The notes beneath the pieces were generated by a model. The model was not told where the DNA came from. It saw nothing but the letters and a program-made list of their open reading frames with translations, and made no database searches. Position numbers and translations under genes: made by a program. Shown here one piece after another: positions 11,053 to 24,700 of a DNA stretch of 64,000 nucleotides. Source of the DNA: Nectonema munidae (taxonomy: Eukaryota; Nematomorpha; Nectonematoida; Nectonematidae); contig JAUIRK010000014.1 of NCBI GenBank assembly GCA_030549495.1, positions 248,001 through 312,000 on the forward strand, written 5' to 3'. Position 1 is the first letter of the stretch. Each line of letters begins with the position of its first letter.

Positions 11053-12761
11053 GCCTAACAAAGCAAAATTATTCATTTGAAAAAGGATATCGTTTCTTTT
11101 TGTCTAGCCAAACATCCTAAATGTTTGAAAAAACTTAAGTTATACTGTAAAATTTTTTAGTTTTCGTTCAAGCTGTATAACTTGTTCTGATAGACTTTTT
11201 TTCATTATAAAAGGCAAATCATTGCAAAATGTTAAAAGTTATTTTACTTTTTGTAGCTTGCACCAATTTAGCTTTTAAACTATTTATGATGCTGAGAAAA
11301 ATGAAGTAATGAAATCTTAATTTTTTTTTGCACAATTTTATCTTTATTTTATACCGTTTTTTGAGAGTCTAACTAACTTACACTTATTCCTATAGACTAA
11401 AAAGAATGAAAAAATTCTAATACCAAGTTTTCTAACTTTAGTTCTGTTTTACATTTTTGATAGAAATTACCTCAGAAAAGTTATGTAATTTGGATGTGTT
11501 TTTTTTAAATTTATTTTTCTCAATAAAATATTTTTTCATTTTTTAGGAAGGAGAAATGGAACAACTGAAAATTAAATTTTCAATTTTTTTATTGTTAATT
11601 TATATCCTTACCCCTTTTCTACACATAATTTGGAGATGGTGCGCATCTATTTGAAGTGAGAAGGAAGGAACTATATATAAGTCCTCATTCATTGTTAACG
11701 TTAAGCTTAATAGGGCGGAGTTGAAATTTTACATTAAGCTTAATTAAGAATGAAATAGAATAGACAAGAGAGGAGTAGGAATTTAGAAAAATTTGTTGTC
11801 TTTTTTGGAAGACCCTTGAAAGTCCGCCCTCCAATAATTTCAAGGAGGCCCCTGAATCAATCACATTTTTATCATGTAAACATCGTAGGGTCTCTAGTAG
11901 ACTCTTTTCTTTTAGACTACATTCACTCATATAAAACTCTCCAACCTTCAGTTGTTTTCTCTATCAAACAAATATCCTTTCATCAATTCCTATAGTGTGC
12001 CTGATAGACTACTTCATTTTCAAATGAAAAGCCTATTGCCCCCCCCCGCGAACAATTTTGGATTTTTTTAAACTAGTGTATATGCGATATGCAAATTTAA
12101 TTAAAATATTTTCGCTGGAAGTATAATATTTAAATTTCACTAATTTTGTAAAAAAAATATAAAGTAGTCTTATAAATTTGGTATGCGCTGAATACACACT
12201 AAAAGGATTTTCCAGACCAGTAATTTTGAAAATTGCAACCAAAGAATTTAACAATCGAACATTATAAAAAATATCTCTGCTCAAATATTAAACAAATAGT
12301 GTATTTTTGCTTTTAAACTTTTTTAAAAAATTTCATTATTTTTCAAAATATTCATTCTCAAATAGCTATTGAAAAAAAATTCCTGACTTGAAAAAATTAT
12401 AGTTTTCAAATGTTAAAAAATGTAACAAACTTACTGATAAAGATTAAAAGTGACCTTTGTTGAAAAAAAATTTTAACGCGAGTCTGACAATATTCATTGA
12501 TATAAAATTGTAATGATTGAAAACTATATTTCTTTTTTCATTTTTGCAAAATGTTTGGTGTATTGATGGAACTAAATTTTTACCAAAAATCTCAGTGGTT
12601 AATTTGAATAGCTGAACTTTGGTATCATGAAAAAAGGTTCTGAAAATATTAAACTTATATTCTGCTAAAAACTAGTTTCTAATGAGATAAAATAAATTTA
12701 TTTTTAATTTAAACTCTTAATACAAATTAGAGAGAAGAGAGCTGAATTAAATAGGAGCGCT
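11053..12761. other. AT-rich spacer, no gene identified
   Basis: A minus-strand frame at 11,685-11,930 (starting MSECSLKEKSLLETLRCL) has a plausible amino-acid mix but no relative I recognise. A C-run (9 C) occurs near 12,040. Otherwise nothing. Confidence 0.4.
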
Positions 12762-12863
12762 TAAACAAGAGAAGAGAGCTTGAGTGAAAGAAGAGAGCTT
12801 GAGTGAGAGAAGAGAGCTTGAATGAGAGAAGAGATATTGAATGAGAGAAGAGAGCTTGAGTGA
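12762..12863. repeat. 19-bp minisatellite, about five copies
   Basis: Unit close to AGAGAAGAGAGCTTGAGTG, purine-rich on the plus strand. Copies differ by one to three bases. Confidence 0.8.
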
Positions 12864-13004
12864 TTAAGTTTTAGTAGAGAAATCGGAAGAGAAAAACAGA
12901 AGGAGACAGAAAGAGAATCACTGTGACAGGAGAAGATGAGAAAAATCTGGTGTATCATGAACATGTGTTTGTTCAAAATACTACAAGGCCCTTTGAGACA
13001 CTGT

Positions 13005-14364
13005 GATAAACGGTGTCAGGACAAAAACCCCCGGAGGACAAAATTTCCCTTAGGACAAATCCCTTGAGGACATAATCCCACTAACAAATTCTTACCAGAC
13101 AAATCCCCTTAATCGTTAGAAAGCAAATGTCCTCTTGCAGTAATTTGAGCCATCTTAACCTCTTGAAAATTAATTTCTTGCTTCAACAGTTGAATGAATT
13201 TTCAGATTACCGGATGTGAAAACCCAGCAAAGGATACAAAGCTTCGATGCCATCCTTCCAAAGAGTTATTAGTACGATTTAGTTTCGCGTTTGTTCTAAA
13301 ATACATATTCTACAGAGATATACTAAATGTGGGATTTCTACGTAGTCTCCTACATGGATCTGCCAATATAGTCATCTTCGAAATAATCCAAAATTGGCAT
13401 ACTTTTTTCAGGTATTATGTCATAAAGTTTTTCAAACGCTTCACAAACAGATTCAGGAGGAATAAAAGCAAGAGAAGCGAAAATTCTTCATTTTCTTGAT
13501 ATTGCTTTTGGAAGCCAAACTCTTGTATCCTGTAAATATTTTGACATAAATGAAAAAAGCAACCCTTAACTTCATCTTTAGGAAAATATACGATCAAAGA
13601 GTTCAGCATTGCTTTTTCGAAATCGATCATTATACTTCTAGGACTACAATTAGTCAAGTTTTTGACTTCTATAAATTTGCTGTATTTTGTTTGGGTTTTA
13701 CCCGGAAATAATGGATAGATGCAAGGTATAGTATGATGCTCTACCAAAGCATGAATTGTATCAAGTTGAAAAAAAATTTCAGGTACCACTTTAAATGTTC
13801 CATCTAAACCAATGGGAATGATTTTTCAAAAAATTTACGTTTTTGGTCGTTCCCAATATCAACATTCTTTTATTTTCAAATATTGAATCGTGCAACAGAA
13901 AATTTTCACCGCTAATTGTTTTTACATAGTTTTCGGGTGAAACAAGACCAAGAGCACTTGATGGAAACGGTAAATAATTTCTCTTTTTTTGCTTGAAACG
14001 TCGGACATCTCTTCGGAGAAAATGGATGCAAGGTAATTTTGCAGTAACTTCCTCTGATATAGATGCACATTGCACAACTATCAGCAATTATTTGTTGAGT
14101 GGTTTCTTGCGTATATTGTGCACGTTCTTTAATTTTTTGCATTACTTTTGTGGCTTTACATTTTGCTGTATCTGGTGCGTGTGTATGGCTGTGCAACTCA
14201 CCAATAATTTTATCTTTCTTTACTTTAACTTCTGCTTTACAAGAAGCTTCGGATCTCCTTCTTTCACATTCGTATGACACCACTGGATGCTTAATGGAAA
14301 TAAATCCTCCATAAATCAACTTCACTTTTTCTTTATTGCTTTTAACAAACTCCATCTTGGACAA
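13005..14364 (-). mobile_element. MULE (FLYWCH-type) transposon, broken copy
   Basis: The left end at 13,005-13,110 has repeated GGACAAA-C(n) modules (AGGACAAAAACCCCC, GGACAAAATTTCCC, AGGACAAATCCC), typical of MULE ends. Minus-strand coding begins near 14,355 (MEFVKSN). A FLYWCH-like zinc module follows (KLIYGGFISIKHPVVSYECE then AEV, with HSHTHAPD). The MULE core has SIMIDFEKAMLNSL and KGCFFHLCQ (about 13,540-13,640), and the end has MPILDYFED then TNNSLEGWHRSF (about 13,200-13,390). Frames change at least three times. No matching right end or 9-bp duplication was found. Confidence 0.7.
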
Positions 14365-15630
14365 ATGAAAAAAAGATTTTTACACTAGAGCTTTGTGAAA
14401 AATTTACATAAAAAAAAACAGATGTAAAATATCTGTTTGTTTTTCGAATTTTTAAACAGGTATGATTTATCCAATCGACAATAATAAATCTCCAGCTTTC
14501 TCTTCCTTCAGATGTAACTCCTTTTTTGAATCTCACATAGACCTATGTCTTTACTCTTTGCACTCCTGACATGTTACCCTTAGTTAAACACTGGCAAATT
14601 CTAGATTAAACATCATTATCCGGCCATTTTTACATTGAACTTGTGCTAGACTCTGAATTGATATCTTCTGGTACTCCAGATTTCAAGAATCATCTTAACT
14701 TTATATTACTCTGCTATCAAAATGTCAATTTGAATATTTAAAAAACTCCCATAGATTTTAGATTAGATGTACTATATATAAATAAATGATTATAATATTA
14801 TAAGTTTATTACACGTAACTTATAATTATTAGATAAAATTTTCCATATATAATTTGGTTGAATTATTATTTTCTTTTGGCTTATCCTTTTTCAAATAATA
14901 ATTTTAAAAATATAAAAACTTTGATTATCGCTTGGGTAGCTTTATGCATATAGATAGGATGTGTCGATTTCGACAAATAGTTTATATAATGCTTCAAACT
15001 TGTGTAGAAAAATACTTATATGTCGGACTTATGTTTCATGATGCTGAAGATATCCTCAATATGTTGTTAATGGATTGTTCCTGTGTAGTCTAGTTATTAA
15101 CATCTTTTATTTTGCAGGGCTATATATTCTTGTCTTTTGTATATTCGTGTAATCATGGTTATTATGAGAATATAGTTTTGATTAGTTATTTGTTGTTTAG
15201 ATATATTGCGGCAATTAGTATCTATATGTTGATGGACCTGGAGTTTCGTTCTGATTACCAACTTCAAGGAAGGAAAGGTTTTCTAGGAACGAGGTGTGAA
15301 ATGGTTTTTTGTGAACATAACATATTTGTTGATGAAAGGTCTTTCTTTTTTGTCAATGTATCGCAGTTTTTTAGTATACTGAAAACCTTCCAGTCACTGT
15401 GTTTTCGATAAAAAATTTTTTACCACAAACACTTTTTTTGTCTTTATTTATAAAATGTTAGTATTATTGTTAATTTTTTAGAGACTTCTTAAGTTTGGTT
15501 AATAATAACACTTAGCTTCAGATTTGATAACTTGTAAATACTCTTTTTTATAAAATGAATGAAATTTATATCATTATATATTTCTGTTCTAGAGGTTGCT
15601 TTTATTCGTACCTAAAACTAAAATTTTCAA
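14365..15630. other. Ku70 upstream region, nothing else recognised
   Basis: This is the 1.3 kb before the predicted Ku70 start and would hold its promoter and 5' leader. I see no TATA box or initiator I would defend. The open stretch at 15,112-15,411 has no recognisable content. Confidence 0.35.
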
Positions 15631-15717
15631 ATGAATGATGACTTGGCTTTTGATTGGAAAACAGTTCTGATTAACGAAGAAAACAGCGACAATGAGCAAA
15701 ATGAAAGCGAAGAAGAG
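15631..15717 (+). CDS. XRCC6: Ku70 exon 1, acidic N-terminus
   Basis: Reads MNDDLAFDWKTVLINEE followed by a run rich in Asp, Glu and Asn. This is the kind of acidic tail found at the start of Ku70. It ends in frame (phase 0) at a GT donor (gtagtt). The next good exon in the right phase is 9.6 kb away, so membership rests on composition, phase and order rather than on a conserved motif. Confidence 0.65.
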
Positions 15718-18700
15718 GTAGTTTTTAAAAACTTTATTACACTTCATAAACTCATCTAAAAGTTGTAAACATTTATTCACTTTTTTTATCTATAAGAAAA
15801 TGAAAAAAAATTGGATACTAAAAATTTCTTAGGAAAATTAAATTATAAGTACTGGAACTTTCTTCTAAGTTTCTTAATTTTCGACATCTTGTTTTTAATG
15901 GAAAGCCTTAATTTACTTTTGAACCAATTTTTGATGCACAAAGGCTGTTAAAATCTAGCGCGAAATAAATGCCTCCAGAAAATATGTAGATATTATTAAA
16001 TTGTAGTTTTATAGTGAAATTAAAAATAAAATGTTTTGCTGCCTTTCTTCCTTCAATTATGCTAAAAATTTTAAAGAACTATAAAAACTTTAAAATAACG
16101 AAATTTAAGCTTTTTAACCCGTTATCGACCTTAATAATCAGACGATATCTAGTGTAAAGCAGAAGATTTGTATTAAAAAGCATTAATAAACGCAGACGAT
16201 TCATATTTTTGTAAAGTCGACTGTGTCGATAACCGGTTAATGTAAATTAAACAAATTCTTTAACTAAAGCAAATAATGGGGGGCTATACCGCTGTTTTTG
16301 AGATTTAAGTATTTCAGTGTATGGGTGTCTAATGAAGTCTTTCTTAACCGGTGGGGAATTCCCCACTAGTGGGGAATGGTGATGTTGCTAAGTGGGGAAT
16401 TCCATCCGTTTGTGTCGCCTAAAAAATCAATATTTGAAAATTTCCGACAAAACATGAAAGTAACTAGAGCATTTCCAATATGCCAAACATAAAAAAATCA
16501 CTTCTCCATCCATATCTTGGAACACACACATCTTATTCACAATCTACTTATTGCTAACACATTGAGTGAGCCTTAGTTAGTTATTACTTTATTCATTCGC
16601 TTTCTCCCATCACTGACATATTTCATCATTTTGCTTATCTATCAAGCATTTGTTTTGCTTTTAATCAAGTTTTTTTCCTTTGCATTTAAACTTACGTAAG
16701 CATTCCTCTTTGTTTTACGATTTGCCTCACTTTAACATTTTTTTAACTTATTATGCTCACCCCAAAAATTTTTGATAAAAAGTATTTTATTTTATGTATT
16801 TTTATTAAGGATGGTAACGATTAATTTATTTTTAATAGTTATTTTTTTATATTAACGATTAAATCAAAACATCAGTACATTTGCGAACAAATTAATTTAA
16901 CAAAATATCTTTCATTTGAAAATTAATTATTTACTCACCTTTACACATCGTAACCTATTATAATAATTTATTGAGGTGTAATGTAACTAATTATTGTATG
17001 TTTTTACGTTACTCATATAAGAAAAATTGTTATAAACTTTTAGTTAATTACAAATTAACTCATAATAATTTTTTTTGAGCCTATGTACTGGCCTTTATTG
17101 ATCACAAGAAGACACGTGCAAACCATTATATGGGAGAGGGCGCACTTGCCCTCTCCCGATGCAAAAATATGTACACACAAAAAGATATCCAGTGTCCAAG
17201 GTGATGTTCCATCATTGGAGTGGGAGCGTGGTGAGGTTTCGTGTTGTTGTGGGCAAGCGAAAAAGACGTGTTTTCGAGTCCCATGTTGATGTGAGCCTTT
17301 ATTCGCTTGGGAAGTACCTTCCCTGCTGAGGCTTCCAAGCTCATTTGGGGTGGGTGGGTGGGAAGTAACGGGAGAGAGAAAGAAAGAGTGAGGGCCGTGG
17401 GCTGTCCTTTATATAGTCGGCTCTCCGGAAGCTTGATCCAAGTTCCCATTGCCATCAGTTAGCACCTTGGTGCTAACGGGTGCACACGCCTCACTTCCCA
17501 GCCAATAAGGGAGTCCGCTGGGGCAGTCAAAGGGTCTTCTTGATGGCATTGTCTTTCCTTTGGCAGGACCTGCGGTTGAGTCTGGCCATTCTTCGGAAGT
17601 TGTGACTTTGAATGCGTGCCAAGCCCTCGAAGGGTTGCTCCAGGCCGAGTCCAAGGGGGGGGTCCCAGTCGTGACCTGGAAGGAGTGGTTGCCAGTCCAG
17701 GGCGAGACGGTTCGTCGGGGGTTGTCTCGGAACAGGCCAATGGGGCGCAGCTGTCCTCAACTGCTGGACTTCCAACCAAAGGAGGAGGTTGCCTGGGCCG
17801 CGTCTTCCCATTTTTCGGATCGCGCGATGGCCTCATTGAATCTGAAAGAACCTTTCGAAGGGCCAGAGGAAGGCGCTAGAAGAGGCAGAGTTCCAAGTCC
17901 ATAGTGCCAGCCACGCGGACAGGGATTGACCAAGAGCCTTGGTTGGAAGCGAAGCCAATTGCTTTGAGGGAGGCCGACGTGGACCACGTCCACTGGGTTC
18001 TGATTCCACAAGGGGCCAGGGGATGAGAATTGTACTCATCACGTATGGCAGTGCGATCTGGACCAGGGCATCTTGCTTGCGGAGCTTTTCCCAGTGGTAG
18101 AGAGCCGAGATAATCCTGAATTTCCCGGGCAGCGTGGCGGCGTAGTAGTTCAGGATTCCCATGATCTTCTGCTTCTATTTTGTGGGGACCTCCGGGGCTT
18201 CTTGTGCCAACAAAAAGGCGCACAGGGCCTGGAGGAGGGCCTCCTCTTCGCGTTCGGAACACCCATCGTTCTGGAGCGAAGGTTGAGGTGCCCAGGAACT
18301 CGATCTTGTACCGGTTCGGTGATGGATTTAGCGTTTATCCCATCCTTCCTGTTCCAGGAATGTGATCAGCTTACCCGAGCCGGGAGGTTACCAGCCCCCC
18401 AGGAAAAAACCAGAGAGACGAAGCGAGCGACCAGCCAGGTAGGGGGAGCCGGCCTGAACCCCCAGGAGCCGAGACATGACTCCCTGGAGAATGGCCGGGC
18501 TGAAGCATGCCCCCATGGGTAGTCGGGTGAACTGCCAAGTCCTTCCGTTTAGTTTTATGCAAAAACAATTTCGCCAGGCCTTCTGTATTCGGATCCCGTA
18601 AAAGGGCTTTGAGCAGTCTGGGCCCATTGGGTGCCCACGCCGAAGTCTGAACGGTGCTGTGAGGGAGATGGGAGGGGTAGCGAAAAGTTCTTTGGTGAAG

Positions 18701-21700
18701 CCGAAATCCGCCACCAGCCTTGTTTTGCCACTAGCCTTGGGTACCAGGAAGAAGGGCGAGATAATTCTAGGTCTGGTGGCGGTTTCTAGAACCCCCGCTT
18801 GGATCATATGCGGGAGCACGTGCCTTGATAGGAAACGTAGCTGCTCCTTCGGAGGTTTGGAGAAACGGGAGAAGTTATGGAACTGTTTCTGCGATGAGGG
18901 GGGTCGTATCCCCTGAGGAGAATCTCCATGGTGGGGGTGTCGGAGGTACGCGGGGGCCGAAGCTTGGTGCAGAGACAGAGAATGATACGTTCTTTGGGAG
19001 TGCAGGATTCGCCGAGGAGGAATAAGACCGGAGCGAGCGCAGACCACGTCATGATGGATTGGATCGGTCCTCATCGTCCCAGAATTGTCCACCTCAAATG
19101 ACATGATTTGCAGAAGTGTTTCCAAAGGTCCTTTGGAAAGAGGTCTTGTGTTCCTCGTAGAAACAGCAGTGCTCCAGGGTGTGCGGGGACAAAACTTCTT
19201 TCCCCTATGACCACTGTCAAGGAGCCATCCACCTGAAAATAAGCTTGGTTCTTTCCGGGAGGGTTGGGTGGGGAGGAGGACGTCAGGGGGGGGGGGGGGG
19301 GGGATCTCCGTTTCCCCGGCGACCAGAGCGCCCATCCCTGATGTCAAGTCGCACCAGCTGGGCGGATGGGCGCGCTGGGGTTGGGCAGGGGTTGGGATCG
19401 GTCAAGTCGCCCTTCGAACAGAGAAAGGGACTCTTCGGGGGGGGGGCCAAACCAAGGTCTCGGCCCGAACGGGGGGGGGGTGGGGTGGGGGGCGCGGCAC
19501 AAGGGGTCAGTTCTTCCAGGAGGGTTCCAGAGGCGAGATGGGGTTGAAAAGACCTCTTCCACTACTGGGGGTGGGGAGAGATGAGGGAGGTGAAGGTCTC
19601 AGCAGTGATTCTGAAATTGTAGGAGTCCCGGTTTCCCAGCCCATTGTGTCGGAAGAGGGAGTCGGGGCGGACCCAGAGGTTCTCTTGGGGTGTGTCGGGA
19701 GGGTACCCGTTGGCCCCATTTTTCGGCGGGGCCCCAGTCGCAGAGGGGGCAGGGGGTGGGGCTGACCTGGACCAGGACCTGGTGTGCCTATCATCGGATG
19801 ATTCTGTGTGATTCAGGGAGGAGGCAGGGCCCGAGGGGGGGTGCAGTTGGGGTCGGGAGGCGGGGACCCGGGGAGGGAAGGAAGGGCAAACAAACACCAT
19901 TCTTCCCTGTAAGCCTAATTCTTCCTAGAATTCGGTCCAAAACCCCAGGAAGGGGAGAGAGGGGGGGGGGGGAGCCCTAGTCGTGTTCCTATAGATAGAG
20001 GGAAGAGGTTAGCAGGGGGGGGCTCAAGTTGGCCAATGTTTTAACAGTTGAATCCGGGGAGGGGGAAAGAAAGGCAAAAAAACACCTCTTTGAATTGCTT
20101 ATTACAGACAAGGGCCCAAAGATCAGGGGGGAAAATGTTGGGTCCAATGATCGAACGGGGGCGAGAAACGAGAGGGAGGAGGTATGAAAAGGCCCGAGGC
20201 AAAACCAATGTTGGAGAAGGTTTGCAGGGGGGAGATGAAGGATTGTCGTGGGAGGAGAGAGATCATAGAGAGAGTGGATGGAGGAGGAGGGGCAAAGAAT
20301 GAAGGATCCATGGTCGTTGAGTCGGGGTGGGAGATCTCGTCTAAGTCCTACCCAAAGGAGACATTTCTTAACTGGGAGGTGATGGAGATAAGAGTGCTGT
20401 TGAAATCTGGAAGATTTACAACTGGAGAAGTTTGAATTGTAGGAGATGCTGAGGACAATGGGGACGAAGTTGTCCGGGCCATGTTAGTGAGTATGAGAGT
20501 TGAAAAGTGAGTGAGAGTGTCAAGGGTTAAGTAAGTAACGTGCTGAGAGAGAAAGAAAGAAGAGAGAAGATTTTTTGAGCCTATGTATTGGCCTTTATTA
20601 ATAAAGAAGAAGAAAATTATATGGGAGAGGGGCCTCTCCGATGCAAAAATATGACAAAAAAAAGATATAGTGTCAAGGTGATGTTCCATATTGGAGTGGG
20701 AGGTGTGTAGAGTTTGTGTTGTTGTGGAGATATAAAAGATTTTTAGATCTCCATGTTGATGTGAGCACTTTATTCGCTTGGGAAGTACCTTCCTTGCTGA
20801 GTGTTCTAATGCCATTATGGGGTGGGTGGGTGGGAAGTAGTGTGGAGAGAAAGAAGAGTGGGGTTGTTGTCTTTATATAGTTGAGATTTACTCTAGACTA
20901 GTATAGACTAGTATAGAGTCTTTATATAGTGTATAGAGTCTATATTATACTATATTAATATAAGAGTGTATTTTTTTAAACGTTGCTTTAATATTATCTT
21001 CATCTAGAATTTAAAAAAATATTATGTAATTTGAAGAAGTAGTTTTATATCTATTAATTTTTTTCTTTAGCCTATTATATTTATTGAGATAGTCCAAAAT
21101 AAAATTTAATAATGTTAAAATAAATTTAATGATCAATTAGTTTAAATTTCACTAATTTTTATTAAAATTTTTGATGTATGATAATATATTAATGAGATCA
21201 TGAGTTGATTATTATTAGATAAATTATAAAATTTTTAATTGTTGTCTATTTCATCTCTATTAACCTTTTTCATTATTTATTTTATTTTTATACTTTAAAT
21301 AATAATAAATAAAAAAATTAATTGTCTATTTGATAGAGATAAATAAAGAAAAAAGAATTTATGAGTGAGAATAATGAAAGTAGGGTGAAGATAAAAAATA
21401 GAGCTAAAAGAAAATATGACAAGTACATGATACGTTTAGTTTGTTTGAGGAACAATTGCTCATGTTATTTGAAAATATAATATTAATAATATAATGAAGA
21501 TATTTCCAATTAACCTGAGTTGTAATAGTAAGAGAAATTTTTGAATCAAAAGAAATGTTTGAAGAAAATGATGATGGCATCAGAAAATTTAAATAGTAGA
21601 GAATTATCATTATGTTTTCTTTTCTGGTAGCAAAGGCAAAGAAACCACATAGCATCGTAGAGACGCTCATAAAGCCGTGCCTCATCTCATGTGCTGATAT

Positions 21701-24700
21701 TTTGCTTGGCGAATCTGCAGTAGAGAAGATGAAATTTCTCTATCCAACGATACCGCTAAGTCATGCATTTTTGATATGTCGTCCAATATCAAGTTGCAAC
21801 TCTTGGCAAGAGTGAAAGCGTCTCCTATCTTTGCTATCCCAATTAGATGAGTCTGTGGATGTGGCGAATTTGTCTCAACTAATTGTCTTTGTTCGTTACG
21901 TCTTCAATCAAAACATCGAAGAAGACTTATTATTTTGCCGCTCACTTGAAACAACAACTCAAGCTTTCGATGTCACGCAGCTTGTTAACGATTTTTTTGA
22001 AAAGAAGGATTGGACTGGGACAAACTTGTCCATGTTTGCACAGATGGAGCTCCTGTTATGTTGGGTGTGAGGTCTGGATTTGCGCAAATAGTGAAGCAAA
22101 AAAATCCTAACAATGACTCAACCGCTTAAAGAAACGTTTGAAGCGGCTATTAGGATTGTAAATTATGTTAAAGCAAGCGCTCTCAACTCTCGACGGTTGT
22201 GCCTGGATTTGGAATCCGACTACAAAGGACTCTTGTTCCACACTTCTGTGCTTTCGCTGTCAAAAGCGATATGTTGATTAGGCTTGGGCATTTGCTCTCT
22301 GAAGTGACACAGTTATTGGAAGAAAAATAAATTGTGAAAAAAAAATCTATAAAAAATGCTAATAAATTGTGAAAAAAAATCGAATTGATATATATTTTAT
22401 AATTATGAGAAATGCCTCATCTTTTTAATACAGTGGCCTTCAATTTAACTTTATTGCTTTGATACTATATTCATGATAATGTTTGCTTTAAAAAAAAATC
22501 TCCAAATAGTTTTTAATTTAATACAAATAATATATCATACAAAATATGTTTATAAGAACAATAACGTTCATACTATGTTTGATAAAAAAAATTTTTAAAG
22601 AAATAAATTTAGTATATAAACAAAATTTCGAGTTTGTAAAATGACACAAAAAGCAAAATGTATATTTACCCACTAAACACTGAATAGGTTAAAATTACTT
22701 TTTTTAGTGAACGATAACTGTGGTGGGAAATTGAGAGTTCGCTCACTAAAAATGGGGAATTATAGAAAAAAGGTTAAGAACCACTGGTCTAATGTCAATA
22801 TGTATTAGTATAAATCTAATACATACATACATGTATGTCTAGATGTATTTTTATGTCAGGCTTGTATTAATGCAAAGGAAAGTTAGTGTATAGACTAAAT
22901 AGAGAATATTAGACTATACCTTAACCTCAACGATAATACTAAACTAACGCTAATTCTACACTAATCGTAACTCCGATAATAGGTTTCCAAAATTTTGCAC
23001 ATTACGACTCGTTCAGTAATTGGTTGAGCACCTGTCAATTATTATGCAAATTGAGGAACAAATTTGACTAATCAAAATCAGCGGTGAAGCAAATGTTAAC
23101 AAGATTTAAATTCGATGCTGTTTTTAAAAATAATGAAAACAAATTTATGGAATACATGACAAGACATAACTCACTGCTTCTAACTTGTATTACTATTAGC
23201 AGCCACAGGGCCGGCCCTAGTGTTCGCGGGGCCCTATGCAAAATGGATTGCGCGGGGCCCAGTGTGGGTAGGAAAAAAGATGAAAAGTGAGAAATAAGAT
23301 TTTGAAAAAAAGAAAAGGGATTTGTTTTATTACTTTTTCATTAACACAAAATGACGATCAAAGTAACTTTACTTTGCGAACCTTGCATTTAGCGAAATCA
23401 TACAATATATCATCAAAATGAAAAATGAGAAGCTCGGGGCCCACTGCGGCCGCATAGGTTGCAGTGGCCTAAGGCCGGCCCTGATCAGCCACATAAGTAA
23501 GCAATGGACAATAGGAAAAATTAAAGTGTTTCTTTAAATTACTTGTTTAAAAATGAAGTCTATTATGAGTATTAGTTTCCTATAAATTAGTTCCTTATAT
23601 AAAAAAGAGTGAATGCCTGTTTTTTAATTGTGTTTAATTTATTTTTCAGAGTAAATTTAAAAGACGCGCATAGAAAATGTAATAGAATGCAAAACAATTG
23701 TTCAGTTTTTTTTTAACTTTGATGAAATATCTACAATGCTTCAAATCAAATGAAGCAATTATAATAATTTTCTAAGATCTCTTCTTGAGAAAGGAACAAA
23801 TTGAATTAATGGATTTGTGGTTGTTAAAAAGTTCATTGAAATGATGATCTGGTATTTAAGTTATAAATCAATAATTTAAATTCAACACTATAGAAATTTA
23901 GACTCAATTTTGAACTTTTAATTCAATAGAAGTTTTGAGTTATGGGTGAATCGATTAAGTTTTAATTTTGCATCGAAAAACAATAAAAATATAGCGCATC
24001 ACTCTTTAAATTTTATTACATAAATAAACCTGTTTAATTCTAATATTAAAAATTTGACGATTAAGATGAAAGAGAGAGAAAGATAGCTATCTGAGTGATT
24101 TTTTAAAGCTTATGTGTGATCTCTTTTGTTGGTTTATTGCCTGAAATGCACCTAATATTTGTAATGCTTATTTAACTCCATGAGGATTAGTCTTAAAATT
24201 ATGGCCCTCAACGTGTTTAAGATAGGAAACAATACATGAACATATCTTTGATGTGACTGAACCAAATGATGTGATAAGGAGGATGTGCAAAAGAAGGTAG
24301 CGAGTCTTAACATATAGACTGCAGTGGTTGCCAAACCTTTTTCTCCATTCTTCTTCTTCTTTGTCTTACACCTTATCCCCAAGTTGGGGGTCGGTGGCAA
24401 AGATCCGACTCTTCGTTTAGTCCAAGTTTTTGCAGTCGCTTCTTCAGCCCATCCCTCCATCTCTTTCATTCTCTGCCTCAGCTTCTTTTTTCTTCAACTT
24501 ATTTTTGCAGACCTTGGCGCACCACATTCTCTTGCTTCTTTCTTAAAACATGCCTATATAAAAACTCAGCTCTTTTTAAACAATGCTATGATCCAAACGT
24601 TTCTCTCCATTATCCAAATTTAATTGTTGGTTAACTCAATTAGCCCTTGCCCACCTCCTTAAAAATTGCCTATCTATCTAATATCTATTTTACTTCATAT

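Larger units (their letters stand above)
16335..22786 (+). mobile_element. 6.45-kb hAT transposon carrying an LTR-element insertion
   Basis: Perfect 8-bp target duplication GTCTAATG at 16,327-16,334 and 22,787-22,794. The duplicated bases fit an uninterrupted copy of family M at this spot. The left end reads AAGTCTTTCTTAACC. The right end read inward is CAGTGGTTCTTAACC, the classic form of ZBED-type hATs. A decayed transposase lies at 21,358-22,331. Without the LTR element (17,071-20,890) the hAT is about 2.6 kb. Confidence 0.82.
16283..23090 (+). mobile_element. Small inverted-repeat element (family M), copy 1, split by a hAT
   Basis: The left end is GCTATACCGCTGTTTTTGA at 16,283. The right end, read inward from 23,090, is GCTTCACCGCTGATTTTGA. 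The body is 16,283-16,334 plus 22,795-23,090, about 348 bp. Copies 2 and 3 lie at 38,105 and 53,991. All share TAAGTATTTCAGTGTATGG, then GTCTAATGTCAATATGTA, a CTAA-rich stretch, and GAGCACTTGTCAA-like DNA near the end. No coding capacity. Confidence 0.65.

Noticed and set aside
11685-11930. 81-codon minus-strand frame, MSECSLKEKSLLETL
   Set aside because: Composition is acceptable, but no partner exons, repeat context or known relative; not enough for a gene call.
12761-12976. 71-codon Ser/Leu-rich minus-strand frame
   Set aside because: It is a translation of the 19-bp minisatellite.
15112-15411. 99-codon plus-strand frame upstream of Ku70
   Set aside because: No recognisable motif, no Ku70 content, and no splice context to exon 1.
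19266-19320. Long G runs as a possible telomere or G-quadruplex regulator
   Set aside because: They lie inside the retroelement fossil and show no telomeric period.
17083-20435. Many overlapping frames in both directions in the GC-rich block
   Set aside because: GC-rich DNA has few stops by chance. Only the minus-strand polymerase and RNase H-like parts carry known signatures.
24324-24623. 99-codon plus-strand frame with a long Phe run
   Set aside because: It is the antisense shadow of the LINE tail read on the minus strand.
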